Shown piece by piece: positions 16,986 through 24,849 of a DNA stretch of 64,000 nt (its first letter is position 1; every line of letters starts with the position of its first letter). The notes under the pieces were generated by a model. The model made no database searches and was not told where the DNA came from. It saw only the letters and a list, made by a program, of their open reading frames with translations. The stretch is from Lachnospiraceae bacterium (GTDB lineage Bacteria > Bacillota > Clostridia > Lachnospirales > Lachnospiraceae). Where the stretch lies: the NCBI GenBank assembly GCA_910575075.1, contig CAJTCY010000007.1, positions 1 to 64,000 of the forward strand, given 5' to 3'. Made by a program: the position numbers and the translations under genes.

Positions 16986-17573
16986 TTACTGATAAACAGC
17001 ATAAAAAATTGTGTCCTTTTTCAGAATCGTATCATTTGTAAGCATTTCCTGATTCTCTGAATTTTTCCATCCAAGGAACACTCTGCCTTTTTTCTCTGGG
17101 ACTTTCGGAATCATCACAGAACTTCCCTGGTACACTGAATATTTATCATAAACCATTCCATCTACCAAAAATTCCGCAATATTATATGTTCCCTTTTCTG
17201 AATACTCCTCTAATATGACTGTCTTTCTGCATAACGCATGCTTCTGTCTTCCCCTTACTGTTTTATATTGTGTTCTGACTTCTACATCTAACACGCCTTT
17301 TTCAGTATCTGCAGTAAGTATCTTCACCTGCAGATCACTGTCTGAGGAAATATGCATCAGCAGTGCCTGCTGAAAATCCGCAATCAATTCTCCTGGATTC
17401 TTCACTTCATAACTTCCATCTTCCCTCAGTTGCTCTAAAGTCTGCTCCACTGCCGTATTCAATGCCTTATCCACTTCATTTTCCCGCACATTCCTGCCAC
17501 TGACAATCATCACTCCTGCAATTACCATAACCACCATAAACAACAGCGCTGTTCCAAAAATTGTATACTTCAT
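16986..17573 (-). CDS. TadE/pseudopilin-like protein with InlB-type C-terminal repeat
   Basis: A 195-residue protein. It starts with a membrane helix (residues 3-25, YTIFGTALLFMVVMVIAGVM) typical of TadE/minor-pilin proteins. An alpha/beta ectodomain follows (VRENEVDKALNTAVEQTL). It ends in a single InlB/List-Bact-like repeat (VPEKKGRVFLGWKNS, then DTIFYAVYQ). The same repeat type occurs in the large secreted protein directly downstream, which suggests the two bind each other or share an origin. The ribosome site is AGGAGGGTGC. It lacks a prepilin leader. Confidence 0.7.
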   Translation of the reverse strand: MKYTIFGTALLFMVVMVIAGVMIVSGRNVRENEVDKALNTAVEQTLEQLREDGSYEVKNPGELIADFQQALLMHISSDSDLQVKILTADTEKGVLDVEVRTQYKTVRGRQKHALCRKTVILEEYSEKGTYNIAEFLVDGMVYDKYSVYQGSSVMIPKVPEKKGRVFLGWKNSENQEMLTNDTILKKDTIFYAVYQ

Positions 17574-17600
17574 GCACCCTCCTTTTCTGCTGCCTGCCCT

Positions 17601-18065
17601 TCATCTGTCATCCACAAGAATAACGATTTTCTCTCTGCCGATTTTACGCTCCGTATCCATCGCTTCCAGAGAGAACGTATAAACTCCACGCTTTGTAAAT
17701 ACAGCTTGTCCCGTTGATTTCTGATAACAGTTCAAAACGCTGCCTCCATTCTGGTCTGCGATATCCAAAACCATAATTTTAAGTTTTCTTCCTTCTTCAT
17801 CTGCTGCGGAAAACACATTAGAAACTGTCATATGTTCCCCCGCCTTCCACACTTTTTTTCCAATGCACTGAATCAAAGGCTCTTTTCTGTCACATACTGT
17901 TTCCATTGCCTGTGTGTCCGCCATACTCGAAAAGTTCTCACTTTCCGCTGCCATACGGTTTCCTATCTTTTCAAACAATGCCGCTCCCGTTAATATAGCT
18001 GTCACTGCCGCAATCACAATGCCTGGAAGTACCAAATCTGAAAATGCCTGAAATACTTTTTTCAT
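17601..18065 (-). CDS. Pilin-like protein with Ig-like ectodomain
   Basis: A 154-residue protein. The N-terminus KKVFQAFSDLVLPGIVIAA follows the same pattern as the three small pilin-like proteins of this operon: basic, then V-[FI], then [EQ]-x-[YF]-[SG]. A hydrophobic helix ends near residue 30. The exported part (about residues 60-154) looks like a beta-sandwich with two Cys, and ends YTFSLEAMDTERKIGREKIVILVD like an Ig/PKD-type strand pattern. AGGAGG lies directly upstream. It is probably a minor pilin or tip component; the assignment rests on context and the N-terminal pattern. Confidence 0.65.
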   Translation of the reverse strand: MKKVFQAFSDLVLPGIVIAAVTAILTGAALFEKIGNRMAAESENFSSMADTQAMETVCDRKEPLIQCIGKKVWKAGEHMTVSNVFSAADEEGRKLKIMVLDIADQNGGSVLNCYQKSTGQAVFTKRGVYTFSLEAMDTERKIGREKIVILVDDR

Positions 18066-18073
18066 GTTCCCTC

Positions 18074-18214
18074 CTAACAGATGCTCTGAGAAAATATTCG
18101 GATTGCATCAAATACCTGCCCATTGACAAAAAGAACTGTGGCAAACCCAATCAGCATCATAGAAGCCGCCGCTGCTATGACGACTTTTCCATATTCTTCA
18201 AATACTTCTCTCAT
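18074..18214 (-). CDS. Leaderless Flp-type small pilin-like protein, 46 residues
   Basis: The protein starts MREVFEEYGKVVIAAAASMM, has one hydrophobic helix (residues 10-31) and ends FDAIRIFSQSIC. Flp/Tad pilins are cut before a mature end of the form xxxxEY; here that end sits right after the initiator Met, with no leader peptide or Gly processing site. ATG at 18214 has AGGAGG 9 nt upstream; the longer frame reaching back to 18334 has no ribosome site and reads through the next upstream gene. The terminal Cys is unusual for a pilin. Confidence 0.7.
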   Translation of the reverse strand: MREVFEEYGKVVIAAAASMMLIGFATVLFVNGQVFDAIRIFSQSIC

Positions 18215-18251
18215 ATTGATTTCCTCCTGTAACCTGCTTTCAACAATCATA

Positions 18252-18356
18252 CTATGCCAATAAACGCTCCAGTAAATATACAAAAATTCCCAAAATACTC
18301 CCTCCTGTAATGGCATATAGCACCGCACCGCCAAATTCCTCTATTACATGTTTCAT
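18252..18356 (-). CDS. Very small pilin-like membrane peptide, 34 residues
   Basis: The frame encodes MKHVIEEFGGAVLYAITGGS followed by ILGIFVYLLERLLA. It has AAGGTGGG seven bases upstream of its ATG and lies neatly between two pilus genes. It shares the [KR]xV[IF]EE[YF][GS] start with the proteins at 18074 and 21454, then one membrane helix. It is short, but the ribosome site, operon position and shared N-terminus support it as a real gene. Confidence 0.6.
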   Translation of the reverse strand: MKHVIEEFGGAVLYAITGGSILGIFVYLLERLLA

Positions 18357-18372
18357 TCTGATTCCCACCTTT

Positions 18373-18708
18373 CTATTTTGCAAAACCCCGTACCTGGTGA
18401 TCTGTCACAAGGTTTAATACCGGAATTGCATATTTATAATCTAAAATAACCTCTGCCCGTTTTGTGTGTCCCTGTGCATCATATGTCATAGTCTTTACCT
18501 TCAATTTATAACCTTCTTTTTCTGCCTGCTGCCGGCAGGCTGCCACTACAGCATCATTAAAATTGCTGCACTCTATCTCGCTGATCACATCTGCATGATA
18601 ATTCCTGGCATTTGCAGACTGAATTCCGGCTGTCACCACACCGATTCCCACAATTCCTGTAACTATAAGAAAAAACATTCCCAGATATGTCTTAATTACC
18701 TGTCCCAG
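18373..18708 (-). CDS. TadE-like/DUF4320-type pseudopilin, probable CTG start
   Basis: The frame encodes one N-terminal membrane helix (TYLGMFFLIVTGIVGIGVVT) and an alpha/beta ectodomain with two Cys (SEIECSNFNDAVVAACRQQ). The first ATG (18678) lies inside the membrane helix. The good ribosome site AAGGAGAGG lies further upstream, six bases before an in-frame CTG at 18708. A start there adds LGQVIKTYLG and gives a normal positively charged cytoplasmic end. Small pseudopilin-like proteins of this shape occur in clostridial Tad-like clusters. Confidence 0.65.
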   Translation of the reverse strand: MGQVIKTYLGMFFLIVTGIVGIGVVTAGIQSANARNYHADVISEIECSNFNDAVVAACRQQAEKEGYKLKVKTMTYDAQGHTKRAEVILDYKYAIPVLNLVTDHQVRGFAK

Positions 18709-18748
18709 ATTGATCCTCTCCTTTTCTTGTTATGATCTACATCACTTT

Positions 18749-20275
18749 CTACAATTTCATCTGCCCTAAAAATACCAGCATAAACACCACCATATTTACC
18801 ATGGTCTGAAAAGACACTGTCACCTGGGGCAGATAAAACACTCCGCTAATTCCAGCAAGGCTTTTTTCATTCATAATTTTCTCTGACTTATCCATCATCT
18901 TACTGTTACGCTGAAGCAAAATCTGAATTTGAGACTGAGTGTCTCCGCTGCCGGACTCTGAAACAGCATAAAGCATTTTCATGGATGATAATACCGACGA
19001 TAACCGGAACATGCCTAAAAATTCCAGATATGGTTCTAAAGCGTCCGGAGTCTGTTTCAGTCTGTCTGAAAGTTTCTGCAGCTCTGTTCTTAAAACTGCC
19101 GGCGCAGTGCTAATGGTTTTTTCAATGGAAACTTGTACATTATTTCCTTGAAGAAGCAAGGCCATTTCCATAAGCCATCCTGGAAATACCCTGTTTATTT
19201 CTCTCACCACGCGATCGTAAGCAATTCGGTACCCAATTTTATGCTGATTCAGCAACAGGACGGCAACGGCTGTCAAAACAGCGGCCGCCAAAAGATGTCC
19301 CAGCATACCTGCCATGATTGCAGCAGCAAATACAGGCGCTCCAAGAATCAGGCTTTTTTTCATTTCTCTTTTCTCCTGAAAGCTGGTTATCATCTGAAAA
19401 TACTCTGACATTTTTTCTTCCTCCATATCCTCTGGTTCAATCCAGCTTTTAGCAATCTGCCTGTTTGCTTTCCGCAGAATCCAAATATTTAAAGTCAAAT
19501 ACAAAGTTGTCGTAATCTGAGTGACCGGATGATAAACAATGGAATATCTTGCTGGCATGGAACGATAGACACAATGAAAGATAACAGCCAGAAATACTGT
19601 AACAAAAAGTGAAAAAATCACTCTCATACGTGCCGCCTTCTTGTCTTCCTGCAGCAGTATTACATTGTCTGTCCAGACTGCCTTGTCCTGCAGCAACAGA
19701 TCAATGCCCTCTGAGCATGCACCCCCATTACTTTCCACAGTACACATATACTCATGTATGGAAGGGAGACGGTTGGCCGGATATGCATCTTCTATAATTC
19801 CCAGCGCCTCACGGTATAAATCTTTTTTAAATGTCCCCTGTTCAATATAAGCAATGGCTTCTCCCAAAGCCTGATACATTCTCCCTTCTGAAAACAAAGC
19901 ACGGCTGTCTTTTAAGGAAAGCAGAATTTTCTGATTCAGACGGAATGAATATAAAATCTGTTCCATATAATCTGACACATCCAGAAACTGTCTATGTTCA
20001 TACATTTGTTTATATCCATCCAGGATCAGAAACGGCAATACTGCAATACATACCAGCACCACCAGAAAAATCAAATACCAGCGCAGACTAAACAGCGCAC
20101 CGCACCCTATGGCGCCTGCTATAGTCACAAAAAGAAATACACTGTACTTTCCCATAGAAAAACTGTAACCATAACTGTCAATTTCTTTCTGCAGATTTCC
20201 TGGATGAAACAGCTCAAACCTGCTCTTATTTATCTTACTCTTTCTCTTATTCTGTTCCTTTAATTTCCTGTTCAT
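18749..20275 (-). CDS. Tad-like pilus inner-membrane platform, fused TadB-TadC (T2SSF)
   Basis: A 508-residue polytopic protein. The first half has membrane helices at about 42-85 and 220-260; the second half has helices near 310-345 and close to the end. The two halves look like the separate TadB and TadC proteins of classical Tad systems, each with a type II secretion F-type cytoplasmic part (EYLEFLGMFRLSSVLSSMKML in the second). It anchors the pilus base and couples to the ATPase. Its ATG overlaps the stop of the ATPase gene (ATGA). Fusion of the two platform genes keeps the cluster compact. Confidence 0.82.
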   Translation of the reverse strand: MNRKLKEQNKRKSKINKSRFELFHPGNLQKEIDSYGYSFSMGKYSVFLFVTIAGAIGCGALFSLRWYLIFLVVLVCIAVLPFLILDGYKQMYEHRQFLDVSDYMEQILYSFRLNQKILLSLKDSRALFSEGRMYQALGEAIAYIEQGTFKKDLYREALGIIEDAYPANRLPSIHEYMCTVESNGGACSEGIDLLLQDKAVWTDNVILLQEDKKAARMRVIFSLFVTVFLAVIFHCVYRSMPARYSIVYHPVTQITTTLYLTLNIWILRKANRQIAKSWIEPEDMEEEKMSEYFQMITSFQEKREMKKSLILGAPVFAAAIMAGMLGHLLAAAVLTAVAVLLLNQHKIGYRIAYDRVVREINRVFPGWLMEMALLLQGNNVQVSIEKTISTAPAVLRTELQKLSDRLKQTPDALEPYLEFLGMFRLSSVLSSMKMLYAVSESGSGDTQSQIQILLQRNSKMMDKSEKIMNEKSLAGISGVFYLPQVTVSFQTMVNMVVFMLVFLGQMKL

Positions 20276-21372
20276 ATAACCTCCTGTTCTGCCTGTCTGG
20301 ATGCCTGCACCAGTTCTATATCCAGAGGTTCATACGCACAGGTTTCCGGACAGTGAAAAGGTTCTAAAATTCCTGCACGATGCAGGCGTTTTAAAATATC
20401 TGCCGGAATCACATCCGAAATCTGTTTTCCATCTTCCACCAGCATATATATCTCATTTCTCCCAGAAAACCGGTCATAAAAACACATCTGGTCAATATAG
20501 CGTTCCAGCATTCCCTGTTCATTTTCATACTGGCGGATCAACACTCCCACACTGATAAATTCATAGATATAATTTTCCAATCGGTCTGCGTCTCTGGAAC
20601 GTCCAATCATATTCATAATCCGGTCCGGAAGATTTCTAAGGTCGTCCAAATGCAGGGTCGTAAACCCATAGACTCCCGTAGACCACTGCTCTAAGAGATA
20701 TTGTACCTCTGTAGATCTTGCCTCTGATAAAATAATCCACTTAGGATTTTGCCGCAAACACAATTTGATGGCATCTGTATAGCTTAAATTTTTACTGACC
20801 TGCAGTTCCACGCAGTCATTCTCTGGATTAATTTCATGGAAATGCATTTCCAGATTATCTTCGATGGTAATGGCACGCTGGTTAGGTGGAATAAATCTGG
20901 AAAAAAATTTCGCACATTCCGTTTTTCCCACACCAGGTTCCCCACAGAAAGCAAAATTCATTTTTGCTTTTACACAATTAATTAAAAGACTTAAAATCTC
21001 CAGTGTACAATACTGGCTGTCTAACATACTTTCCACCGTATGGCGGACTTTGGGCAGTGACTTACGAATGCATATGCTCCGTCCAGACACTGCTGCGGAT
21101 TCGTGAATAATGCTGATGCGAAGTTCATTTGTCTCCGCTTCCAAAACATTATTCGCACGGTTAAATGGTTTATTGACATGGTTGGCTATTCTGTGGGTAA
21201 ACCGTTCTATAAATTCCTCTGTAATGGTAATCTGAGCCTTGTATCTTCCATGCCGCAAATCAGCAATCCACAGATTCTTCCCGTTATAGTCAATATCTGT
21301 CACATTTTTATCTTGAATGTAGGAATAAAAAGGACCAAATTCTTCCTCTGTTAATTCCCAATTGTATTTCAT
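20272..21372 (-). CDS. TadA/CpaF family pilus assembly ATPase
   Basis: A 366-residue secretion ATPase. Walker A is GEPGVGKTE (about residue 143). The Asp box is ITIEDNLEMHF, Walker B ILSEARSTEV, and the His box TTLHLDDL. The N-terminal domain (SDIxx-like DKNVTDIDYNGKNLWI) matches CpaF/TadA proteins, which power extension and retraction of type IVc pili. The ribosome site is GGAGG. It is the second gene of the operon, following a small pilin gene. Confidence 0.9.
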   Translation of the reverse strand: MKYNWELTEEEFGPFYSYIQDKNVTDIDYNGKNLWIADLRHGRYKAQITITEEFIERFTHRIANHVNKPFNRANNVLEAETNELRISIIHESAAVSGRSICIRKSLPKVRHTVESMLDSQYCTLEILSLLINCVKAKMNFAFCGEPGVGKTECAKFFSRFIPPNQRAITIEDNLEMHFHEINPENDCVELQVSKNLSYTDAIKLCLRQNPKWIILSEARSTEVQYLLEQWSTGVYGFTTLHLDDLRNLPDRIMNMIGRSRDADRLENYIYEFISVGVLIRQYENEQGMLERYIDQMCFYDRFSGRNEIYMLVEDGKQISDVIPADILKRLHRAGILEPFHCPETCAYEPLDIELVQASRQAEQEVI

Positions 21373-21414
21373 TCACAACCTCCATTTCATACAGATTTCA
21401 CTCTGCAGAGCCAT

Positions 21415-21442
21415 AGGACAGCCCAGGCCTTTAGGCTGTCCT
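21415..21442 (-). promoter_or_regulatory. Intercistronic hairpin after the first pilin gene
   Basis: AGGACAGCC (21415-21423) pairs perfectly with GGCTGTCCT (21434-21442). No T-tract follows on the minus strand, so this is more likely an mRNA-stabilising or partly terminating hairpin that raises pilin levels over downstream genes. Confidence 0.55.
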
Positions 21443-21453
21443 GCCTGCAAATA

Positions 21454-21615
21454 TCAGGAAACCTTTGCTTTGTTAAATAAGCTGTCAATTAAGCCTACGA
21501 ATGCTGTATGCACCGGGCCATTGTTGGCAAGCAGCAAACCCACCACAGCAATCAAAGCTATTATGGCAACGGCTGTAATGATAATGCCGCTGTATTCTTC
21601 AAAAATAACCTTCAT
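21454..21615 (-). CDS. Leaderless Flp-type pilin-like protein, 53 residues
   Basis: The frame starts MKVIFEEYSGIIITAVAIIA, continues hydrophobic to about residue 31, and ends in a polar segment (DSLFNKAKVS). It is the first gene after the operon promoter, the usual place for the major pilin. The mature-like EEY motif is next to the initiator Met and no leader peptide is encoded upstream. AGGAGG lies seven bases before the ATG. It is a paralogue of the genes at 18074 and 18252. Confidence 0.72.
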   Translation of the reverse strand: MKVIFEEYSGIIITAVAIIALIAVVGLLLANNGPVHTAFVGLIDSLFNKAKVS

Positions 21616-21845
21616 ACCTGTTCCTCCTTTCTGCGGAATGGAATCAGTATCCTTCTGCTTATTTTGTTTTCATTCATGCACTGGTAAATTGGTGAACGTT
21701 ACAACCAATTGATTAAGAATTTCATGGATCTCCACGTCTGAAAATCATTTTTCAAAATTCTTATGCAGAAATTAAAAAGATTTGTATTGCCGGCACAGAG
21801 ACTGCCAGCGGTCTGAAAATGTAACGGAAAAATTTCCGTAGTGGT

Positions 21846-21874
21846 ATTGTATACCCTGTTCTTCTAAAAAGCAA
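21846..21874 (-). promoter_or_regulatory. Candidate promoter of the Tad-like pilus operon
   Basis: Minus-strand TTGCTT (21869-21874), 17-nt spacer, TACAAT (21846-21851). The leader to the first pilin gene would be about 220 nt and holds no other gene. Between 21616 and 21845 I see no further clear signal. Confidence 0.6.
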
Positions 21875-21903
21875 TTATGCATTTGTCACAAAATTTTTTA
21901 TAC

Positions 21904-21948
21904 AAAAAAAGCCTTGCTGAGCGCTAATCCGCTTTTTGCAAGGCTTTT
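21904..21948 (-). terminator. Terminator of the mrp gene
   Basis: AAAAAAGCCTTGC pairs with GCAAGGCTTTT around a 20-nt loop. On the minus strand a run of seven T follows. Confidence 0.9.
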
Positions 21949-21984
21949 CAATGTCAAAAAGGATCTTCGTCAAGGCAGAAAATC

Positions 21985-22827
21985 TTAAACATTTTCCACT
22001 TTATCGGCCGCATCTTCTAAATATGGATTTTCCACCTTATAGAATTCCCCTTCATCCGCCAATCTGGCATACTCTGGGTCCAAAGGCATCTTTCCTAAGA
22101 CGGGAATCCCTATTTCTGATGCTGCCTCATCTATATGGCTTTCACCAAAAAGTTTAATCTCTTTTCCACAATCCGGACATTTCAGGTAACTGTAATTTTC
22201 TATCAGGCCCAAAACCGGAATATTCATCATGTTTGCCATATTGATGGCCTTTTTTACAATCAGCTGTACCAATTCCTGGGGAGAAGTCACAATCAGAATT
22301 CCATCCACTGGCAGAGACTGAAATACCGTTAATGGCACATCTCCAGTTCCTGGGGGCATGTCCACAAACAAATAATCCAGATCTCCCCAATATACGTCAT
22401 GCCAGAACTGTTTTACCGTGGAAGCAATTACCGGTCCCCGCCACACAACCGGAGCCTCCTCATCATCCATGAGAAGGTTCAGTGACATAATCTTAGTGCC
22501 ATCCGCTCCTGCGATCGGAAACAGACCCATTTCATTACCTTCTGCGGGTCCATGTACTCCATACATTTTGGGAATGGAAGGACCTGTAATATCTGCATCC
22601 AAAATACCCACTTCATATCCTTTTTTGCGCATTGCTGCTGCAAGGGACGCCGTGACAAAAGATTTTCCCACGCCACCTTTTCCGCTGACTACGCCGATTA
22701 CCTTTTTCACACTGGAAAAAGGATTGCATTCCTCTATCATGCTCTGTGTTCCTCCCTGGCTGGGACACCCTTCACAACTCTCTCTTCCGCAGCTAGAAGC
22801 GCTGCTGCAGTTCTTATTTTCCGCCAT
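21985..22827 (-). CDS. mrp: Mrp/NBP35 family iron-sulfur carrier ATPase
   Basis: A 280-residue P-loop ATPase of the Mrp/ApbC type, which holds and transfers Fe-S clusters. It has the deviant Walker A GKGGVGKS near residue 50, a switch motif DADITGPSIPKM, Walker B DYLFVDMPPGTGD, and the paired Cys of the bridging cluster in LKCPDCGKE. An extra N-terminal Cys cluster (CGRESCEGCPSQ) resembles NBP35-type proteins with a second cluster. ATG at 22827 follows GGAGG; an ATG further up at 22872 lacks a site. Confidence 0.9.
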   Translation of the reverse strand: MAENKNCSSASSCGRESCEGCPSQGGTQSMIEECNPFSSVKKVIGVVSGKGGVGKSFVTASLAAAMRKKGYEVGILDADITGPSIPKMYGVHGPAEGNEMGLFPIAGADGTKIMSLNLLMDDEEAPVVWRGPVIASTVKQFWHDVYWGDLDYLFVDMPPGTGDVPLTVFQSLPVDGILIVTSPQELVQLIVKKAINMANMMNIPVLGLIENYSYLKCPDCGKEIKLFGESHIDEAASEIGIPVLGKMPLDPEYARLADEGEFYKVENPYLEDAADKVENV

Positions 22828-23018
22828 AAAAATTCCTCCTATATTCCTCTCAGCAGACCAAAAGCCAGACATCAGTCATAGACGCCGGAGATTTTTCCTA
22901 TAGACTTAGGAAGCAAAAACATCTCTGATATCCTAATCCTGCGAAGAATAAGATACCACTGTACAACCTGTTCTCTCAGCTCATACAGTGGCTCCTCTGT
23001 TTTCTTTATCTTTTTCTC

Positions 23019-23681
23019 TTACTGTGCTTCTGTCACTGCTTCGATATCGAACATCAAACGCTCCAGATTATATACATCTTCTTCATTTGGAGTATACACT
23101 TTATCCTTCAGTTCCACACGGACAGTTGCAGTCTGCTCATCTTCATACTCTACGCTTCCCAGAGATTCCTGAATTGCATCTTTGAGCATGCTGTAAGACA
23201 TCTCATTTATTTCTTCGTCGGAAGGAACTTCTCCCTCGCCTGCATTCTCTGTCATCTCTTCCACATACGCCTCTGTAGCCGCAGTGTATTTCTCCATAGC
23301 TCCGGCAAATATTTTCATCTTCTGATACTTGACTTCTACTTCATAGGAACCATCGTCTTTCTTGGTTGCCTCTCCAACCGTATACTTTACACTTTTATAA
23401 ATGTCCTTTACGACTGCCTCAAATTCCTTCTTTAAATCATCAGAAAACTGTCCCTGAGCAGTCAGGCTGCTCAATGCTGTGTTAATGCCAGTCTCGTACA
23501 ATTCGCTTGCTTCTTCCGCTGTTCCGATTTTCTGCTCTACAAACGCAGTTGAATCATTTTTGTACGAATTGTCAAGTAATGCCTTTATGTAACCGCTAGC
23601 ATCAAAATTTCCGCATCCGCCCAATACAGTCGCCAATAACATCGCCGCCAGCAAAATAGCGGCTTTTCTCATTTTTTTCAT
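23019..23681 (-). CDS. Lipoprotein of unknown function (DUF5105-like)
   Basis: A 220-residue exported lipoprotein. The signal peptide is MKKMRKAAILLAAMLLATVL and the lipobox is LGGC. The mature protein is acidic and helical, beginning DASGYIKALLDNSYKND, a pattern seen in DUF5105-type lipoproteins of Clostridia. AAGGAG lies upstream. There is no enzymatic motif. It stands alone. Confidence 0.75.
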   Translation of the reverse strand: MKKMRKAAILLAAMLLATVLGGCGNFDASGYIKALLDNSYKNDSTAFVEQKIGTAEEASELYETGINTALSSLTAQGQFSDDLKKEFEAVVKDIYKSVKYTVGEATKKDDGSYEVEVKYQKMKIFAGAMEKYTAATEAYVEEMTENAGEGEVPSDEEINEMSYSMLKDAIQESLGSVEYEDEQTATVRVELKDKVYTPNEEDVYNLERLMFDIEAVTEAQ

Positions 23682-23782
23682 ACACCTTACTCCTTTGTGG
23701 TAAATTTCTACAACACTGCTATTATATAATGTTCGCTTCTGCCAGTCAATATTTTTCTTAATATTTTATTAAATAAAAATAA

Positions 23783-23978
23783 TTTGAGTTTCCCCATTTT
23801 TTGATTTTATAGTACCAAAAGGTTTCCAGCACAAAGTGATGGAAACACTTTGCACAGAAAAGTGCTTTGGAAAGCTAGCTTTCCAGACACTTTTTATGCA
23901 AGATGTCTATGCTGCCAAAGGCAGCAAGACCTTTTGGTACTAAAATATCGGTTGTTGTTAAAAATGGGGAAACTCAAA
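23783..23978. repeat. Palindromic miniature element, family C copy 1
   Basis: A 196-bp element with terminal inverted repeats TTTGAGTTTCCCCATTTTT, flanked by an 8-bp target duplication AAAAATAA. Inside is a second inverted repeat (AGTACCAAAAGGT / ACCTTTTGGTACT at 23811 and 23929) and a small palindrome GGAAAGCTAGCTTTCC. It has no coding capacity. A solo end lies at 32907-32926. Confidence 0.82.
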
Positions 23979-23989
23979 AAAAATAATAA

Positions 23990-24022
23990 TTGACATTTGA
24001 GTTACTAAAATAAAATTAGTAA
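23990..24022 (+). promoter_or_regulatory. Promoter and operator-like dyad before the CmpB-family gene
   Basis: TTGACA (23990-23995) and TAAAAT (24011-24016, 15-nt spacer) lie just outside element C1. A dyad TTACTAA-N7-TTAGTAA (24002-24022) covers the -10 region and looks like a repressor site. Confidence 0.45.
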
Positions 24023-24042
24023 AAACGGGCATACTGATTGAT

Positions 24043-24432
24043 ATGAAAAAAAATTTTTTACTTTGCGGTTTTACCGGATGGTGCCTGGAAATTCTATTTA
24101 CCTCTTTTGGCTCCTATCGAAAACGAGAATTAAAATTAATGGGACAGACCTCTCTGTGGATGTTCCCTATTTATGGCATGGCAGCTTTTCTGAAACCTGT
24201 CTGCTGCCTGGTCAAAAAATTCCCAGCCGGAATTCGTGCCCTGTGCTACAGCATATTTATTTTTCTGGGAGAATATATCAGCGGAAGCATCTTGAAAAAA
24301 CATAAAATTTGTCCTTGGGACTATAGTAAGGCACAGGCTAATATAAAAGGAGTGATTCGCCTGGACTACGCCCCTTTCTGGATGATAGCCGGACTTATTT
24401 TTGAAAATGTCCTCATGCGTCCCAGAAACTAA
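24043..24432 (+). CDS. CmpB-family (putative ABC-transporter type IV) membrane protein
   Basis: A 129-residue membrane protein. The N-terminal GFTGWCLEILFTSF and the later MGQTSLWMFPIYGMAAFLKP, LGEYISGSILKK and CPWDYSKAQANIKGVIRLDYAPFW blocks match the PF06541 family, named as putative ABC permease but of unproven function. Three or four hydrophobic segments are visible. The gene ends one base before the convergent PH-domain gene, with no terminator between. Confidence 0.8.
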   Translation: MKKNFLLCGFTGWCLEILFTSFGSYRKRELKLMGQTSLWMFPIYGMAAFLKPVCCLVKKFPAGIRALCYSIFIFLGEYISGSILKKHKICPWDYSKAQANIKGVIRLDYAPFWMIAGLIFENVLMRPRN

Positions 24433-24433
24433 T

Positions 24434-24811
24434 TTAAAAATCTTCTGTTTCTATAGTTCCTATATCCAATGTATTCAAGGTACGCTTCTTCTGCCTTGCC
24501 AATTCTGATGCTTCCAGAATAAACCCCTTGATTTCTCTCGCATGTTTGATATGCGTGAGGGAAATCTGGGGATCTGTGGTATCCCCCGTGTAGCAGATTA
24601 CCGTGGAAAGGCCAAAAATCCGCTCCATTAACGTAGTTGTCATCTTCACATCCTGAATTTTGTACATGTAGCAATCATCTTCCACTGTTTTTAGAAAACC
24701 TTTTTTAACGGTAAGAAGATCTTCGCCTATGGTATAATTGGTAAACGTCCATGGCAGTCCCAAAAATAAAATTCTCTTTTTCTCCTGATATTCTCTTTTT
24801 TCTTTTTCCAT
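24434..24811 (-). CDS. Bacterial PH-domain protein (YdbS/YdbT-like)
   Basis: A 125-residue protein with a bacterial pleckstrin-like fold: WTFTNYTIGEDLLTVKKGFLKTVEDDCYMYKIQDVKM, then a strand pair ending STVICYTGDTTDPQISLTHI and a C-terminal helix. This layout is typical of bPH2 proteins, often membrane-associated; a membrane segment is not visible here. The specific role is unknown. Confidence 0.78.
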   Translation of the reverse strand: MEKEKREYQEKKRILFLGLPWTFTNYTIGEDLLTVKKGFLKTVEDDCYMYKIQDVKMTTTLMERIFGLSTVICYTGDTTDPQISLTHIKHAREIKGFILEASELARQKKRTLNTLDIGTIETEDF

Positions 24812-24849
24812 TCTGACACCTCATTTGTTTTTCTATTCTGTATTCCCAA

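Noticed and set aside
18074-18334. 86-residue version of the small pilin
   Set aside because: The extra 40 codons overlap the 34-residue gene in another frame and lack a ribosome site; AGGAGG fits the ATG at 18214.
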